Below are positions 53,830 through 64,000 of a stretch of DNA of 64,000 nucleotides, in pieces. The translations under genes and the position numbers were made by a program. The number at the start of each line of letters is the position of its first letter. Within the stretch, counting starts at the first letter, position 1. Below the pieces are notes generated by a model. That model ran no database searches, was not told where the DNA came from, and was given only the letters and a program-made list of their open reading frames with translations. Source of the stretch: Sciurus carolinensis (lineage: Eukaryota > Chordata > Mammalia > Rodentia > Sciuridae); contig NC_062220.1 of assembly GCF_902686445.1 (NCBI RefSeq), positions 109,168,643-109,232,642 of the forward strand. Direction: 5' to 3'.

Positions 53830-54994
53830 GTTATGAGTTACAATAAAACTAAGCAGGTGTCAGAGAAGAGGGAATCAAATCCTGACTCCAGACTGTAGTC
53901 AAGTCCAAGTTCCCTTATTGACAACTCTCCTTAGGGTTCCAGAATCTGTTTCTTTTGTAGAGAGATTCTCAGTTTAATAAATATAGGTTTTCTCATAGGT
54001 TTGTAGGAGGTTTCAACTATGATCATGTTTAGTCAAGAGCATTGATCATTAAAAAACAAAGCATCATAATACGTTTGCTGATCATAGCTATGTATTAAGT
54101 AATGATCTCATTATTCCTTCCAAACTGTCACCTGAAAATGGGAGAGCATGTGTCCAGAATAAATTGAAAGACTTTCAAAGGCTGGCACGAAGTTGAAGCA
54201 CACCTAGCTGGTGGGCATGTTGCTAAATGCCCTTGGCAGCTTCAATTTCTCAGACTACTCCAGCCTCTCCCGTGGAACTCTGCAGCCCTGGGTATGTGTC
54301 TGCCTAGGGCTGGCTTTCATTCCCAGAGTGAATCAATACCGAAAGAGTGATTTTCAAAGGTCTCAAGTCATTTGTAGTCTATTTGCGTCCAGAATGTTAT
54401 TTCAGCTTCTCTCCCACAGAGCAAATATCACCAGAGGCAAGACCATATCTTTTTCATATCTACACAGAGAAAAGAGAGGACAGTTTAGCACCCTCAGTAA
54501 AAGATATAAAGATTTGAGGGTTTGGGGAGTTTTTATGTTTTTTCCCCTGAGAATTTAAGAAAAGTAAAGCCAAAGGGCAGAGATGTTTGGAATGGCAATT
54601 GCAATGCTTTGCTAAATTTAGTGTATGCTTGACATGGTGGACGCGCAACAAAACTGGATATGTAGCAGGGTCTGTGAATATCCTAGCTAGTTCCTGACCA
54701 TTTCCATGGACTTCTCAAGAACAGTGATTTTTGTGTTTCCACTATCCATATGATGCATTTAAAGTAAACAACCTAAAATTGGAACTCACACATATGGATG
54801 TAGAGCAAAACCAGTTATGCGCAAGAGAATTTTTTCCATATAATTCCTCATGGATCTGTGAGTTTTCATGTCACATACCTATTGAGCAACTTTTGCATTT
54901 TTATTGACAGGAAAGAAAGCTGATACAGATAGACATAGGACATAATGCTAGGCAATATTTGTATAGTATTGCTTTTATTTTTTTACTTTAACTG
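53830..54994. other. Stretch with no recognised feature
   Basis: The 115-codon plus-strand frame at 54211-54558 shows no domain and no flanking splice signals that I would trust. Confidence 0.35.
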
Positions 54995-55120
54995 TATAAT
55001 GTACATATCATTACAAGCATTTTACAAACAAGTCTCAGTGTGATTAGGAAACTTGCCTGACAGTGAAGAGACAGGGAGCAAACAGCAGATTTCAAATCAG
55101 TTCCCTGTGTGCCTGGATCA
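54995..55120 (-). mobile_element. MIR SINE relic
   Basis: Plus strand 'acaagcattttacaaacaag', 'tgattaggaaacttgcctga' and 'gggagcaaacagcagatttc' follow the complement of the MIR core. Confidence 0.5.
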
Positions 55121-55487
55121 AGTTCTCCTTCCACCCAAGGTCACATGAGGGCCTTGTTGATGTAAGCGACATAAATAAAGTTCACCAGTGTCCTGCCATT
55201 TCCATTTCTAAGCAGACTGTCAAGAACATCTGAGAAATGTTTTTTGTATGATCATAATTATTTGCTGGGTGATGCACATCTTAATCTTTTATGGAATAAA
55301 CAGAGTTTCAGACAGAGTCTGAATCTTGAGGAAAATTCTACATTTCTGGGTATAACATTTTTCCTTGTAAGTATACTCTGGACAGCAAGAGTCCTGTTCT
55401 TAGTGGATTTGACTGTTAAACACTATTCTAGCTAACTCCCTAGTCATTTACAATTATGATAAGAATAAAGAAAATTTACATTTTTTT

Positions 55488-55660
55488 ATATGTCAGACAT
55501 TTTCACATATGCTCACAGAAACCTTATGTCCTAGTGTTACTCATAATAACTTACATTAAATGATAAAGAAACTGAGGCCCAATTGGGATAAGTAATTTTT
55601 CCAGTAGCACACAGCTAGAAGGAAGTCATTTGTGATCAATATTTAACCTTCTAAACTTAA
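55488..55660 (-). mobile_element. MIR SINE relic
   Basis: Plus strand 'gctcacagaaaccttatgtc', 'atgataaagaaactgaggcc', 'gataagtaatttttccagta' and 'cacacagctagaagg' are the complement of the conserved MIR core and 3' part. Confidence 0.72.
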
Positions 55661-55727
55661 ATCTCATACTGTAGTATGCTTCTGGTCTGTGACTGGAAGG
55701 AGTGTAGATTTTTATTTTTTAATATCT

Positions 55728-55870
55728 TCAAAATTTTAATTCTTTTTTATTGGTTTTATTGAGATATAATTCACAGAGCCTGCGATTCTTCCACTGTGCA
55801 CAATTTTGCATGTTTCAATACATCCAGAGATATGTGCAGTCCTTTCCACAGTCAACTTTAGCATATTTTA
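55728..55870 (-). mobile_element. Ancient L1 3' UTR fragment
   Basis: Plus strand 'tggttttattgagatataat', 'tcacagagcctgcgattctt' and 'cagtcaactttagca' match the complement of an old L1M 3' UTR. Confidence 0.55.
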
Positions 55871-58342
55871 TAATTTAAAAAAAATCCTTAGTTTTTATAT
55901 TTGAGAAAACGCAGTGAAAGGGATTTGCTTAAAATTACATATTACAAAATATTTATATTCTATTATCTTCATTTTATGGTTGATGGCTAATAAAAGTAAC
56001 TAAAAAGTACAGTATCTATTGGGCTACACTCATCAACATTTATTTATGTTCTGCTTTGAAAAGAAACATGGGATGTGTTTAGCATTATCTTTGCCACATT
56101 GGAGGTTGCAGTTCTTGTCTCTTGTAGTTCTCACTTGTTACTTCTGGGACTTCTTTCCGACCCTCAATTTCCTCATTCACAAGCAAGTTTAATGTACTCA
56201 TAGGTAATCAAATGAGAGCCCTCTGCAGGCAGAATGACCCTGAACATGCCACAGCTCTCCCAGCTCCCTGTTCAGCCAGGATATCTTTGTGATTTCCTCT
56301 TCAGTGTTGATAACTTCCAGGTTTGTATATTCATAGTTTCCAAACCCCCAGTATCTGTGCAATGGTCACTGTTATCACTGAGTTATAAATCCAGACTCTC
56401 CAACTCCATGAAATAAAACTGCCCTTGAAAAACCCTAGGATTGTTTCTACCTAACATTGTTATAAATAGAATTTTAGGCATCCAGACTGAGAAAGAAAGA
56501 TCAATTCCAATTTGATGAGGCAACAAAGAAGACATTCTGAGATTATTTACTTGCTTATTCATGGGCAATAATGGGGGCATAATGTGTGCACACTGGGAAA
56601 ACAAGAGCACACATACAGTTCACAAACCAATTTGATTGTGAATGCACAGAATGACAAAAATACTATTTTGTCTCAAAAGTGGTGAACATTTAAGCTGACT
56701 AAAAGGATCAGATGACATTTACCTTTTATCTTTCTTAGCTCCCTGGATGAAGCTTCTTATTTGATTGATGCCTGGCTGTCTGTCATGGGACTGTGGACTT
56801 TGATAATGTCACACAGTTTCCTCAGACTCTGAAGTCTTGATTCTGATTAATTGAGACCCACCAGCCCACTCTTCAAGTCCCATTACCCATTTCACTTCAT
56901 TGCACAGTCTGTCGCCTAAAGGGGATGAAATCCGGCTCTAGGCACATGTGCAGTGCAGATGGGGTCTGAGGCAAGTAAAGGGGTTTCTCCAGGTAGATTA
57001 ACTTTCAGCTTCACTTCCCCTTTGGTAGGGAGGTGGAGTCAGTGTGACAAGTGTCCATCCTCACATACGAGTCTCATCTTTGTACCATGGCTTTCCCTGA
57101 CATAGTTATGAGCAGCCAGGCTTTCTCCCAAACCCTCTGCCATTACTCAGATCACAATTAGTTTAGCACTCACACTCCTTCCTGCCTGTCCCCAGACAAT
57201 GGCCTTCTTTGACCAACATGCTTTAAATTCTGATATTTCACTTATAAGCTAATTTTAGCAAGCTATGTACCTTTGCAGAATTTTATTTTCCTCTTCTTGG
57301 AAACAAAAGTTTGCTGGGTAGTTTAAAGAGAGAATGTCTAGGACCACAATTCAAAAACACCGCCTATACTTCAGTGGGTATTCAACAAAGAGCAGTATCC
57401 TGAGTCGTTTCTTTTGATTTTCTTAATATATCCTAACAGCCTACTGTTATTAGCTGTTCTTCAATCTTGGTGCTGAATTTTGCAACTAGATAAAACATTG
57501 GGTAATGATCTTCACTAATGCAGTTCGTTTTCCTCTTTCTCTTGGAAAGTCTTAGGTATCAAGAGGCACTGAATGTGCCCTGCAGTTCCGAACAGGAGTG
57601 TCCTCCTACATTGACCAAAGCTGTGGTGGCCTCAGAGCTGTCTATGTTCAGGCATTACCAGAAGGAGAGGATGACGATAGTTGAGAATGCTTTTTTATTC
57701 TAAGAGACCTACGTACCTGCTGGCAAGTTGGAGCACTCTGCCTGACCCAGAAATGCCTTAGGAAGGGGAGGAGCACAGAGCTTGCTGGCTGGGAGGAATG
57801 CAGTCAGCTGGGGCTCTGCTTAGCTGTGCCATCCGCTGGTGATTCTAGTTAGGCTGTCTCCTCTCCAAGAGCTCATGTATCCACTTGGCCAGAGCTGTGA
57901 GAGGATCTTGGAGGGCACCACCCAACTACCCACTGTAGAGCCTGGGAGGCTGCTGGGGTTGGACACTAACATCAGCTACTAAGAAGGACCTACAGGTTGT
58001 GTGTCATGTAAGAACAGGGACAAGAAGCGAGGAGACTGAAAAAGCCTTAAGGAGCCACCTGTGTCTTCACCTTTAGGAAAAGACCTGCTCCCCGTGCTGC
58101 TCAGTATCCTGAAGAGAACATGGAGGATGTGGCTCTTTAGGTTATTTTCTTACCAAGTAGAAACAATAACTTTTTTTTTTTTCAGGAAGAAATATTGTGG
58201 AATTGGAAACGAAGAAACTTCTGGTGGAAACTTGAATTAGTTCTCAAGAGATAGTCAATTAGTCCTTCATATTTTGGTCACAATGTATGACATTCCTTCC
58301 ACATCTTATATAAAAAATAAAGGTATATACACATACTCATGC

Positions 58343-58344
<2 letters not shown>
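55871..58344. other. Low-repeat stretch
   Basis: Possible MIR trace at about 56120-56215 ('gaccctcaatttcctcattc'). Otherwise no repeat or gene is recognised. The G+C rises modestly at 57.7-58.1 kb, without CpG clustering or a reading frame of note. Confidence 0.35.
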
Positions 58345-58382
<38 letters not shown>

Positions 58383-58387
58383 ACACA
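58345..58387 (+). repeat. (CA)n microsatellite
   Basis: About 20 CA units with one CATA interruption. Confidence 0.97.
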
Positions 58388-58837
58388 GAATAAAAATATG
58401 CTCTGCAGATAAAATAAGAAACTTCCCAGCTACAAGTTTTTATGAGTGTGATATCTTTGCCATTTTCTAGAGGAAAAAGAGCCAATCTCTGGGAAGAGTG
58501 ATCTGGTTGGGAAGAAAAAAATGGTAGGCAAACAGTTGCTATTAGTCTAAAATGCAGTCTATAGAGAGTGCAAGCTGGGAAGGGGGATCGAGGAGAAGGC
58601 AAAGGGAAAGAAAAGGAAAACAGATGTGTCTGATCTTCTCTAAGAAAATAGGTTCTTTATTGAGACTCAGAACCAGAGGGTGACTGTGAGTCTTTTTCAG
58701 ATTTTAGCAGAAGGCAGGACACCTCAGATTGTTTACCTATAATGATTGGTTCTGATTTAGAAAGATGAGCACTGAGAATTCCATGCTTAGGAAAGGTAAT
58801 GCCCAGGGCTGGCAACGATGCCGTGAAACTGGCATCC
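58388..58837. other. Stretch with no recognised feature
   Basis: No repeat or coding signal identified. Confidence 0.35.
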
Positions 58838-58990
58838 ACGGGGTGCCAGTGGCAATACAAATTGGTGCAGACCTTTTGGACAGCAATTTGGCAGCATAGG
58901 TCAAAAGCCATTACCTGTACATTGATTTTAACTCAGGAATTACATTTAGATGTTCATTTCCTAAGGAAATCAAGACAAGTATTATATTAA
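58838..58990 (+). mobile_element. Ancient L1 ORF2 fragment (L1M type)
   Basis: Phrases 'tacaaattggtgcagacctt', 'ggacagcaatttggcagcat', 'aatgtacattgattttaactcagg'-like and 'gaattacatttag' follow the order of the C-terminal ORF2 region of old L1s ('tttggcaatatc' and 'ccagcaattccac' in typical copies). Confidence 0.5.
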
Positions 58991-59416
58991 TTCAGCATAT
59001 TGAAAATGATCACAATTAATGCCAAAAAATTCATGCTGCCCCCTGTCAAAATTGTAAATAAAGAAAGACTACTGCTCGTCTCATGACCCTGCTTTACTGT
59101 ACAGCAGTGATAGGTATTTCCATGGTCACTGACCCATGAGGCCCTGCAGATGGTGCTGAAAACTGAGGGTGGGGTATGAACGGAGTGGGGGAGGCTGAGC
59201 AACCCTGGACTTTCTGTGGATTCCTGTCTTTTACTTGTAGAAATTTTGATAACTTTTCCACCCTGTTCAAAGTACAGAAACATTTAACTAAGTGTTTATC
59301 AAGGTGCACATTTTTCTTTATTCCAGTCCCAGTGTGACTCAGTATGATTCTGTTCAGTGACTTTGACATCACAGACTTGAGAGTATGAAAGTCATCCAGC
59401 TTTTGTTTGAAAGTCT
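58991..59416. other. Stretch with no recognised feature
   Basis: Two overlapping minus-strand frames (98 and 129 codons, 58987-59483) run into the next SINE and carry no domain. Confidence 0.35.
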
Positions 59417-59638
59417 TTTCATTGTCTTCTTTCTTTTTTTGGCGGGTGGTGGAGGTGGGTACCACACTGGACCACCGAGCCACATCTCCAGACCTATTTT
59501 GTATTTTATTTAGAAACAGTGTCTCACTTAGTGCCTTGCTTTTGCTGAGGCTGGCTTTGAACTCCTGATCCTCCTATCTTAGCCTCCTAAGTGACTGGGC
59601 TTACAGGTATGTGCCAGTGTACCCAGTTTCATTGTCTT
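59417..59638 (-). mobile_element. Composite B1-ID SINE with 12-base target duplication
   Basis: The direct repeat 'tttcattgtctt' at 59417-59428 and 59627-59638 brackets the insert. Plus strand: short T-run, 'ggaccaccgagccacatctc', 'tttagaaacagtgtctcact', 'gaggctggctttgaactcct', 'cctcctaagtgactgggctt'. The A-tail is interrupted by G-rich changes. Confidence 0.92.
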
Positions 59639-60754
59639 ATCTCTTGAATGACAATTTTAATAGATATGGTGAGCATTTAGTCATATGGAAGTGGGCAATT
59701 CTGGTGTTGTGTTGGAATGGGAATGAAATTAACAGTGGAAGAATTATTATATAGTCAATCTTTTGCCTGATTCCCATGCCATGGACTATCATTTTTGAAT
59801 AAGATCTTTTTCGACTCTACCAACTCAGATATCCTAGAACTCAAAGAGGATACCAGTAGAAGCTGTAATATATAGCAATGATTAATATTACCTGTACTCA
59901 ATTTTATGTATGTCTAAAAACTCTGGTGTGACTGCAGTTATGAACAATAAGAGAGAGATTTGCATAGGAGAAGGAAAAATGCAGTACACCAAAATGCTTA
60001 GGCTACCTGCGTTACTATAATAGAATCTGATTTCTTATAAACATCCATTTTCCAAAATTTAAAATATTCAGCTGTGGTAGGTTCATCATGAAAAACTGGT
60101 GTTACACAAACTGGGAGGCAAAGGATCTCTTTCAGTACTCAAGCCAGTACTGAGGATATGGCCTCATCACCAGCTACAGTGTAGCTATTTTAGCAGTTTT
60201 TTCTTTATGTTCTGAATGCTTTGGGGATTTTACTGCCTTAAGCTCCAGAGATGATTCCAGTATAATTGTAAAGTAATAAAAATTCAGTAAACAACTCATA
60301 GTAGGCACTGTGTACAATCATAAAATGTCAGGGCTCAAGAAAACTGTGTCAGGTGCTGACTTTTAAACGGATCACTGTCACTTTTTAATGAAAACATTTG
60401 TTTAGCCTCACAAACATGCAAGGCATTGAGTGTCCTTGTTGGAATGAAAATGAGGATCGCCTTCACTCTCATCCTGAGAGTTGTAATTCTCACCTTCTCA
60501 CGAAGTGATAGAGCTCTCAGATTTTTTTTGTTGAGTCTGTTGCTACACATGTCAAAAAAAAAATCCCTAGTATCCCTTCCAGTTATGAGTGACCAATAGA
60601 CTAAGGTCAGGTCTACAGGACTGCAGCATCTGTGGCATGTACTTAAAAGAAGCAACTGCTCTCTTCCTCCATCCTCCATCCTGAGATTCAGATGTGGAGG
60701 TGCCAGTATACCACTCCTCATGGGAAGAATGAGGGCATTACTCCGGGACAGAGA
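59639..60754. other. Stretch with no recognised feature
   Basis: Contains a 128-codon minus-strand frame (60335-60721) with no domain or repeat similarity that I recognise. Confidence 0.35.
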
Positions 60755-60978
60755 CCAGAGAACTTTTCATGTTATGGACTAGATCATTAGTACTTTAGGC
60801 TTTGTGGGCTATGCAGTCTCTATTATATAGCTACTCAAGTCTTTATTGTAGGTCAAAAGTGGCTATGGACAACACTTAAAAAATTCTGTGTGGCTAGGTT
60901 CTAATAAAATTCTGTCCACAAAGACTATCTTTGATCCTCATTCACAAACCTTAGTTTGCAGATCTCTGCTTTAGTGAT
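60755..60978 (+). mobile_element. Ancient interspersed repeat, probably a DNA transposon
   Basis: Phrases 'tactttaggctttgtgggct', 'atgcagtctctattatatag', 'ctactcaagtctttattgta', 'gtggctatggacaacactta', 'ctaataaaattctgtccaca' and 'aaaccttagtttgcagatct' match a well-known mammalian repeat in order. The family name is not certain; non-autonomous and non-coding. Confidence 0.6.
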
Positions 60979-61423
60979 GATGGAAAAAATTTCAAAATAA
61001 AAATTTTCTCAGGAAGATATCAGTGTTTTTCCATCAAAACCCTTAATATATAAAAAGCACTGGAAATTCAATACAGTGGACTTGTCTAGAGCAATCAATG
61101 TGTCTGAGAGTCCAGGTAGAGGATTGGATGGGGTAGCTCAATAGAAGAAACAGGAAACCACTCCTGCCAGAGAATGGAAGGACATGGTGGAGGACATCCT
61201 CACCAAACTCAGGGTCTGTGCTAACCATTAAAAGCCAGTTGCAGTCCTAGACCTTTAATGAATCCATGATCAGACATTAGATGTGCAACTTGTTGCAGAC
61301 ATTACTTCTTGCCTCTGTGTGACGTGTACTCTAGTCTGAATCACAAGAATGCACTTCTTCAGTCTGTGGTTTGGAAAACTGCATATAAAAAGATGAAATC
61401 GCACCTCATGAAGCTATTTTTAC
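60979..61423. other. Stretch with no recognised feature
   Basis: No repeat or coding signal identified. Confidence 0.35.
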
Positions 61424-61698
61424 TCTCATGTTCACTACAGCAGCACTTAAAACAGCAAAGAAATTGAAACAATCTAAATGTCCATTGAGAAATGACTGGG
61501 CAATGAAAATGTGGGATACATGTGCACATGCATGCAGGCACAAGGAAACACACACAAATGAGAGTTTTATTCAGCTTAAATAAAATGGAGATCCTGCTTC
61601 CTTCCATTTGACACAACATGAATAGACCTAGAAGAAATCATACTAAATGAAATAAGTCAGACGTAGAAAGGAAAATATTGTATGATTTCACTTTATAT

Positions 61699-62089
61699 GT
61701 TGCTATAGTTTGAATCTTGAATGCTCCCCAAAGGTCCCCGGCCTGAGGTTAAAGGCTTGGTCCCTAACCTATAGTGCTATTGGGAGGTGGTGGAACCTTT
61801 AAGAGGTAAAGGCTGGTGGGAAGAAGTTAAGGCCTTGGGGGTGTGCCTTTGAAGGAATTATTGGAGCCTGGGTCACTCCCCTTCCTCTCTCTTTCACTTC
61901 CTGGCTGTCATAGTTGAGCAGCTTCCTGTACCACCTGCCCCCTGTCATTACATGCTGCCTCACCACAGGCCCAAAAGGAACAGGGCCAACAGACCATGGA
62001 CTGAAATTTCAAAACTGAGCTCAAATAAACCTTTCCTCCTTTGGATTATTTTTGACATTTGTTACAGTAATAAAAAGCTGACTAACACG
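61699..62089 (+). mobile_element. ERVL-MaLR-type LTR, first of two
   Basis: From 'tgctatagtttgaatcttga' through 'gaggttaaaggcttggtccc', 'gggtgtgcctttgaagg', 'tgtcattacatgctgcctca', 'ctgagctcaaataaaccttt' (AATAAA) to 'gttacagtaataaaaagctg' and 'actaacac'. It differs enough from the second LTR to be a separate insertion or an older subfamily. Confidence 0.75.
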
Positions 62090-62099
62090 TGTAGAAATA

Positions 62100-62147
62100 C
62101 ACACACCACACATCACAGATACACACACACACACACACAGACACATA
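62100..62147 (+). repeat. CA-rich microsatellite between the two LTRs
   Basis: Imperfect CA runs, with about nine perfect units at 62122-62139. Confidence 0.85.
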
Positions 62148-62148
62148 C

Positions 62149-62575
62149 TATGGTTTGGATATGAGATATCCCCACAAAAACTCATGCATTAGTTCAGAGA
62201 TGAAACAATTACATTTTAAGAACTGTAATCTCAATAGGGATTAATCCATTTGATAGATTAATAATTTGAATGGATTATTGGGTGGTAACTACTGGTAGAT
62301 GGAGCATGGCTGGTAGAAATAGGTCACTGGGGGCATACCCTTGGGGATTATATTTTATCCCTGGTTTCTCTGCCTCCCTTTTCTCTTTCTCTCAGCTGCT
62401 TTGAGTTGAGCACCTTTCCTCTGCCATGGCCTTCTGCCATGATGTTTTGCCTCACTTTGCACCCACAGCAATGGAATCAGCTGAATATGGACTGATACCT
62501 CTGAAACCTTGAGCCCAAATAAATGTTTGCTCTTGTCAGGTATTGGTCACAATTATGAAAAAAACTAACAAAGCA
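62149..62575 (+). mobile_element. ERVL-MaLR-type LTR, second of two
   Basis: From 'tactatggtttggatatgag' through 'atatccccacaaaaactcat', 'cactgggggcatacccttgg', 'cttctgccatgatgttttgc', 'ctgatacctctgaaaccttg' and 'gcccaaataaatgtttgctc' (AATAAA) to 'ggtcacaattatgaaaaaaa' and 'ctaacaaagca'. Same subfamily pattern as the LTR at 31.66 kb. Solo LTR. Confidence 0.8.
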
Positions 62576-62576
62576 T

Positions 62577-62655
62577 ATGGGTATATGTGTACATATGTAT
62601 ATATATGCACATATTTGTGTATATATGTGTGTGTGTGTATGTATCTATATATATG
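62577..62655 (+). repeat. (TATG/TGTA) low-complexity tract
   Basis: Alternating purine-pyrimidine tract of TA and TG units, part of or grown within the old L1 end. Confidence 0.75.
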
Positions 62656-63000
62656 CTCAAATGCACAGAAATGAAGAATTAAACAATTGTTACCAAGGAT
62701 GGAGGATTGGGAAAGTGGAATGGGGAGCTGTAGATCAAAGGAACGCTATAGCAGATATGTAGGATGAGCATACAAAACATCAGAACTATAGTTCATAAAG
62801 GTATTGTATTTGGAATTTTTGTTAAATAATTAGATTTTAGTTGCTTTTGTCACAACAAAAAAGAAAGTATGGGAGATGATAAATATGTTAATCTACTTCA
62901 TTATAATAGCCATTTTTTACTGTTTATATTATCTAGCATCATGTTGTAAGCCTCAGATTTATGCAATAAAATTTATTTTCATAGTGAAAAAAATCCAATC

Positions 63001-64000
63001 TGGTTTAGAAGCGCATGTATCTGATCCTTTTGCCCAGGATTCCAGTGAAACTCTGAACTTTTAGTAATAGTAAAAGTAACTCAAGGTTTAGATGGGAATT
63101 GAGGGAACAAGGGTCTCATCAATGTCTCAGGCTTTAGTTTTTTCTTTTTACATTTGACAGTAGATGTTGTAGAAGGCATAGTTTGTGACAGGTAGGGCAT
63201 GCAGCAGTTTGAATTCTGCTTTTTTTTATTTTGAACTGGTTCCTTCACCAGAGGTGAAGTGTGAAAATGGGGTAGGCTAATGGCTGGTTGCTGACCCCTG
63301 AGCTAGTCCTTGGATAGCTCAGTGAGTACTCCAATGTCACCTCTATGTAGTGATTTCTGATAAAAATGACAGTGGACCATGTGATCCCTGCCTTCAGTGT
63401 GCTTAGAATGCAAACAGACATCACATTGGTGTACTGAAGGAGTAAATGCTTTTGTTTTCTCACTTGGCCCTGGAAAACCTTTATCTGCAGTTGGAATTCT
63501 CCTGAGTCAGTTTTCCTGTGTTCTTCTGGTATTCCCATTCCTCTTTATACTCTTTGCTCTTCCTTATCTCTTCACTGTAACCATGAATTCAATTACCTCA
63601 AGTTCTCTTTGAAATGGTACAAACACAGATGCATCCAGAAACAGAAACAGATGCCGAGAGAAGGAAGGAGAAAGAAAGAGGGAACATGGCTTTACTCGAC
63701 ACATGCCATACTCATTTTTTATCTAGACTAGTCATTTTAGAATATATATTTGAAGAAATAATTGCAATATAAACACAGGTACAAAAAGGTAAAAGAAGAG
63801 AATAAAACAAAACAAGGACAACATTTTTCTTCATTGTGCAGTGCTAGAGGAATTGCAATGTTTTGCTAGTGTGCTGCAATATTTCTGGTTTCTCCTTTGT
63901 TTTATATTAAAGAGGCTAAGATAAGTAGAAACAGAATTGGTGCTACTATTCCAATGGCTGTGAAGTTTTATTGTGAAGACTGACACTATTTTTGTCAGAG
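63001..64000. other. Stretch with no recognised feature, to the window end
   Basis: Low-repeat sequence. A G/A-rich run at about 63655-63685 is simple. Two opposite frames at 63245-63612 overlap and have no domain. No gene supported. Confidence 0.35.

Larger units (their letters stand above)
61424..63000 (+). mobile_element. Ancient L1 3' end split by two LTRs
   Basis: L1 pieces lie at 61424-61698 ('cacttaaaacagcaaagaaa', 'aatctaaatgtccattgaga', 'ctaaatgaaataagtcagac', 'gtatgatttcactttatatg') and 62576-63000 ('accaaggatggaggattggg', 'ggggagctgtagatcaaagg', 'acatcagaactatagttcat', 'atgggagatgataaatatgt', 'agcatcatgttgtaagcctc'). They are colinear L1M 3'-end sequence. Two MaLR LTRs and CA-rich repeats separate them. 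Confidence 0.78.

Noticed and set aside
54211..54558. 115-codon plus-strand open frame
   Set aside because: No recognisable motif; composition gives a similar density of frames on the other strand.
58345..58387. Regular short repeats as a CRISPR-like array
   Set aside because: They are plain CA units without spacers, in a mammalian genome.
58987..59483. Overlapping minus-strand frames of 98 and 129 codons
   Set aside because: The longer one begins inside a SINE and both lack domain signals.
60335..60721. 128-codon minus-strand open frame
   Set aside because: No domain or family signal, and the frame includes an A/T run that looks non-coding. Not called a gene without transcript or conservation evidence.

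Overview
The window reads as mammalian nuclear DNA from a rodent, most likely the squirrel family (Sciuridae). The main clue is a set of composite SINEs that join a 7SL-derived B1 half to a tRNA-derived ID half, as in the B1-dID elements known from squirrels and related rodents. They sit among young and old LINE-1 (L1) copies, ERVL-MaLR-type LTRs, MIR/L2 relics and a MER5-like DNA transposon. I found no cellular protein-coding gene, no RNA gene and no CRISPR array. The longest open frames are L1 ORF1 and ORF2 pieces or their antisense shadows. Family names come from sequence recognition, not from a database search.

Layout. 1-4.3 kb: old L1 3' pieces, a B1 SINE, a possible LTR (1.55-2.15 kb), a broken ID pair and a MaLR fragment. 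4.36-9.64 kb: L1-A (+), with a 595-bp repeat unit at its 5' end, ORF1 and ORF2 with lesions, and an abrupt 3' loss inside ORF2. 9.6-11.4 kb: MIR, SINE and MaLR LTR. 11.38-18.09 kb: L1-B (+), an older full-length L1 with flanking target-site duplications (TSDs) and an ID SINE inside its ORF2. 18.1-29 kb: mostly unique or ancient DNA, with an inverted (twin-primed) L1 relic at 20.8-21.9 kb. 29.9-40.8 kb: one ancient minus-strand L1 opened by a stack of later insertions, among them the full-length L1-C (33.13-39.35 kb, -), whose ORF1 is an uninterrupted 337 codons. 42.67-45.00 kb: L1-D (+), 5'-truncated, which carried 89 bp of foreign 3' flank with it. 45-64 kb: low-repeat DNA with scattered MIR, MER5-like, SINE and L1 relics, and two MaLR LTRs inside an old L1 3' end near 61.4-63.0 kb.

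How the parts relate. L1 ORF1 (RNA-binding chaperone) and ORF2 (endonuclease plus reverse transcriptase) drive their own copying and that of the SINEs. No L1 here has an intact ORF2, so none looks autonomously mobile. L1-C and L1-D share a block of TTAGGG-like repeats in the 3' UTR, a one-base deletion in ORF2 and a TGA codon near the ORF2 end. L1-B has none of these, and L1-A lacks the one lesion it can be tested for. This suggests a subfamily that spread while its ORF2 was already damaged. That inference, the 3' transduction and the conserved antisense frame in the L1 5' repeat unit are the observations most worth checking.
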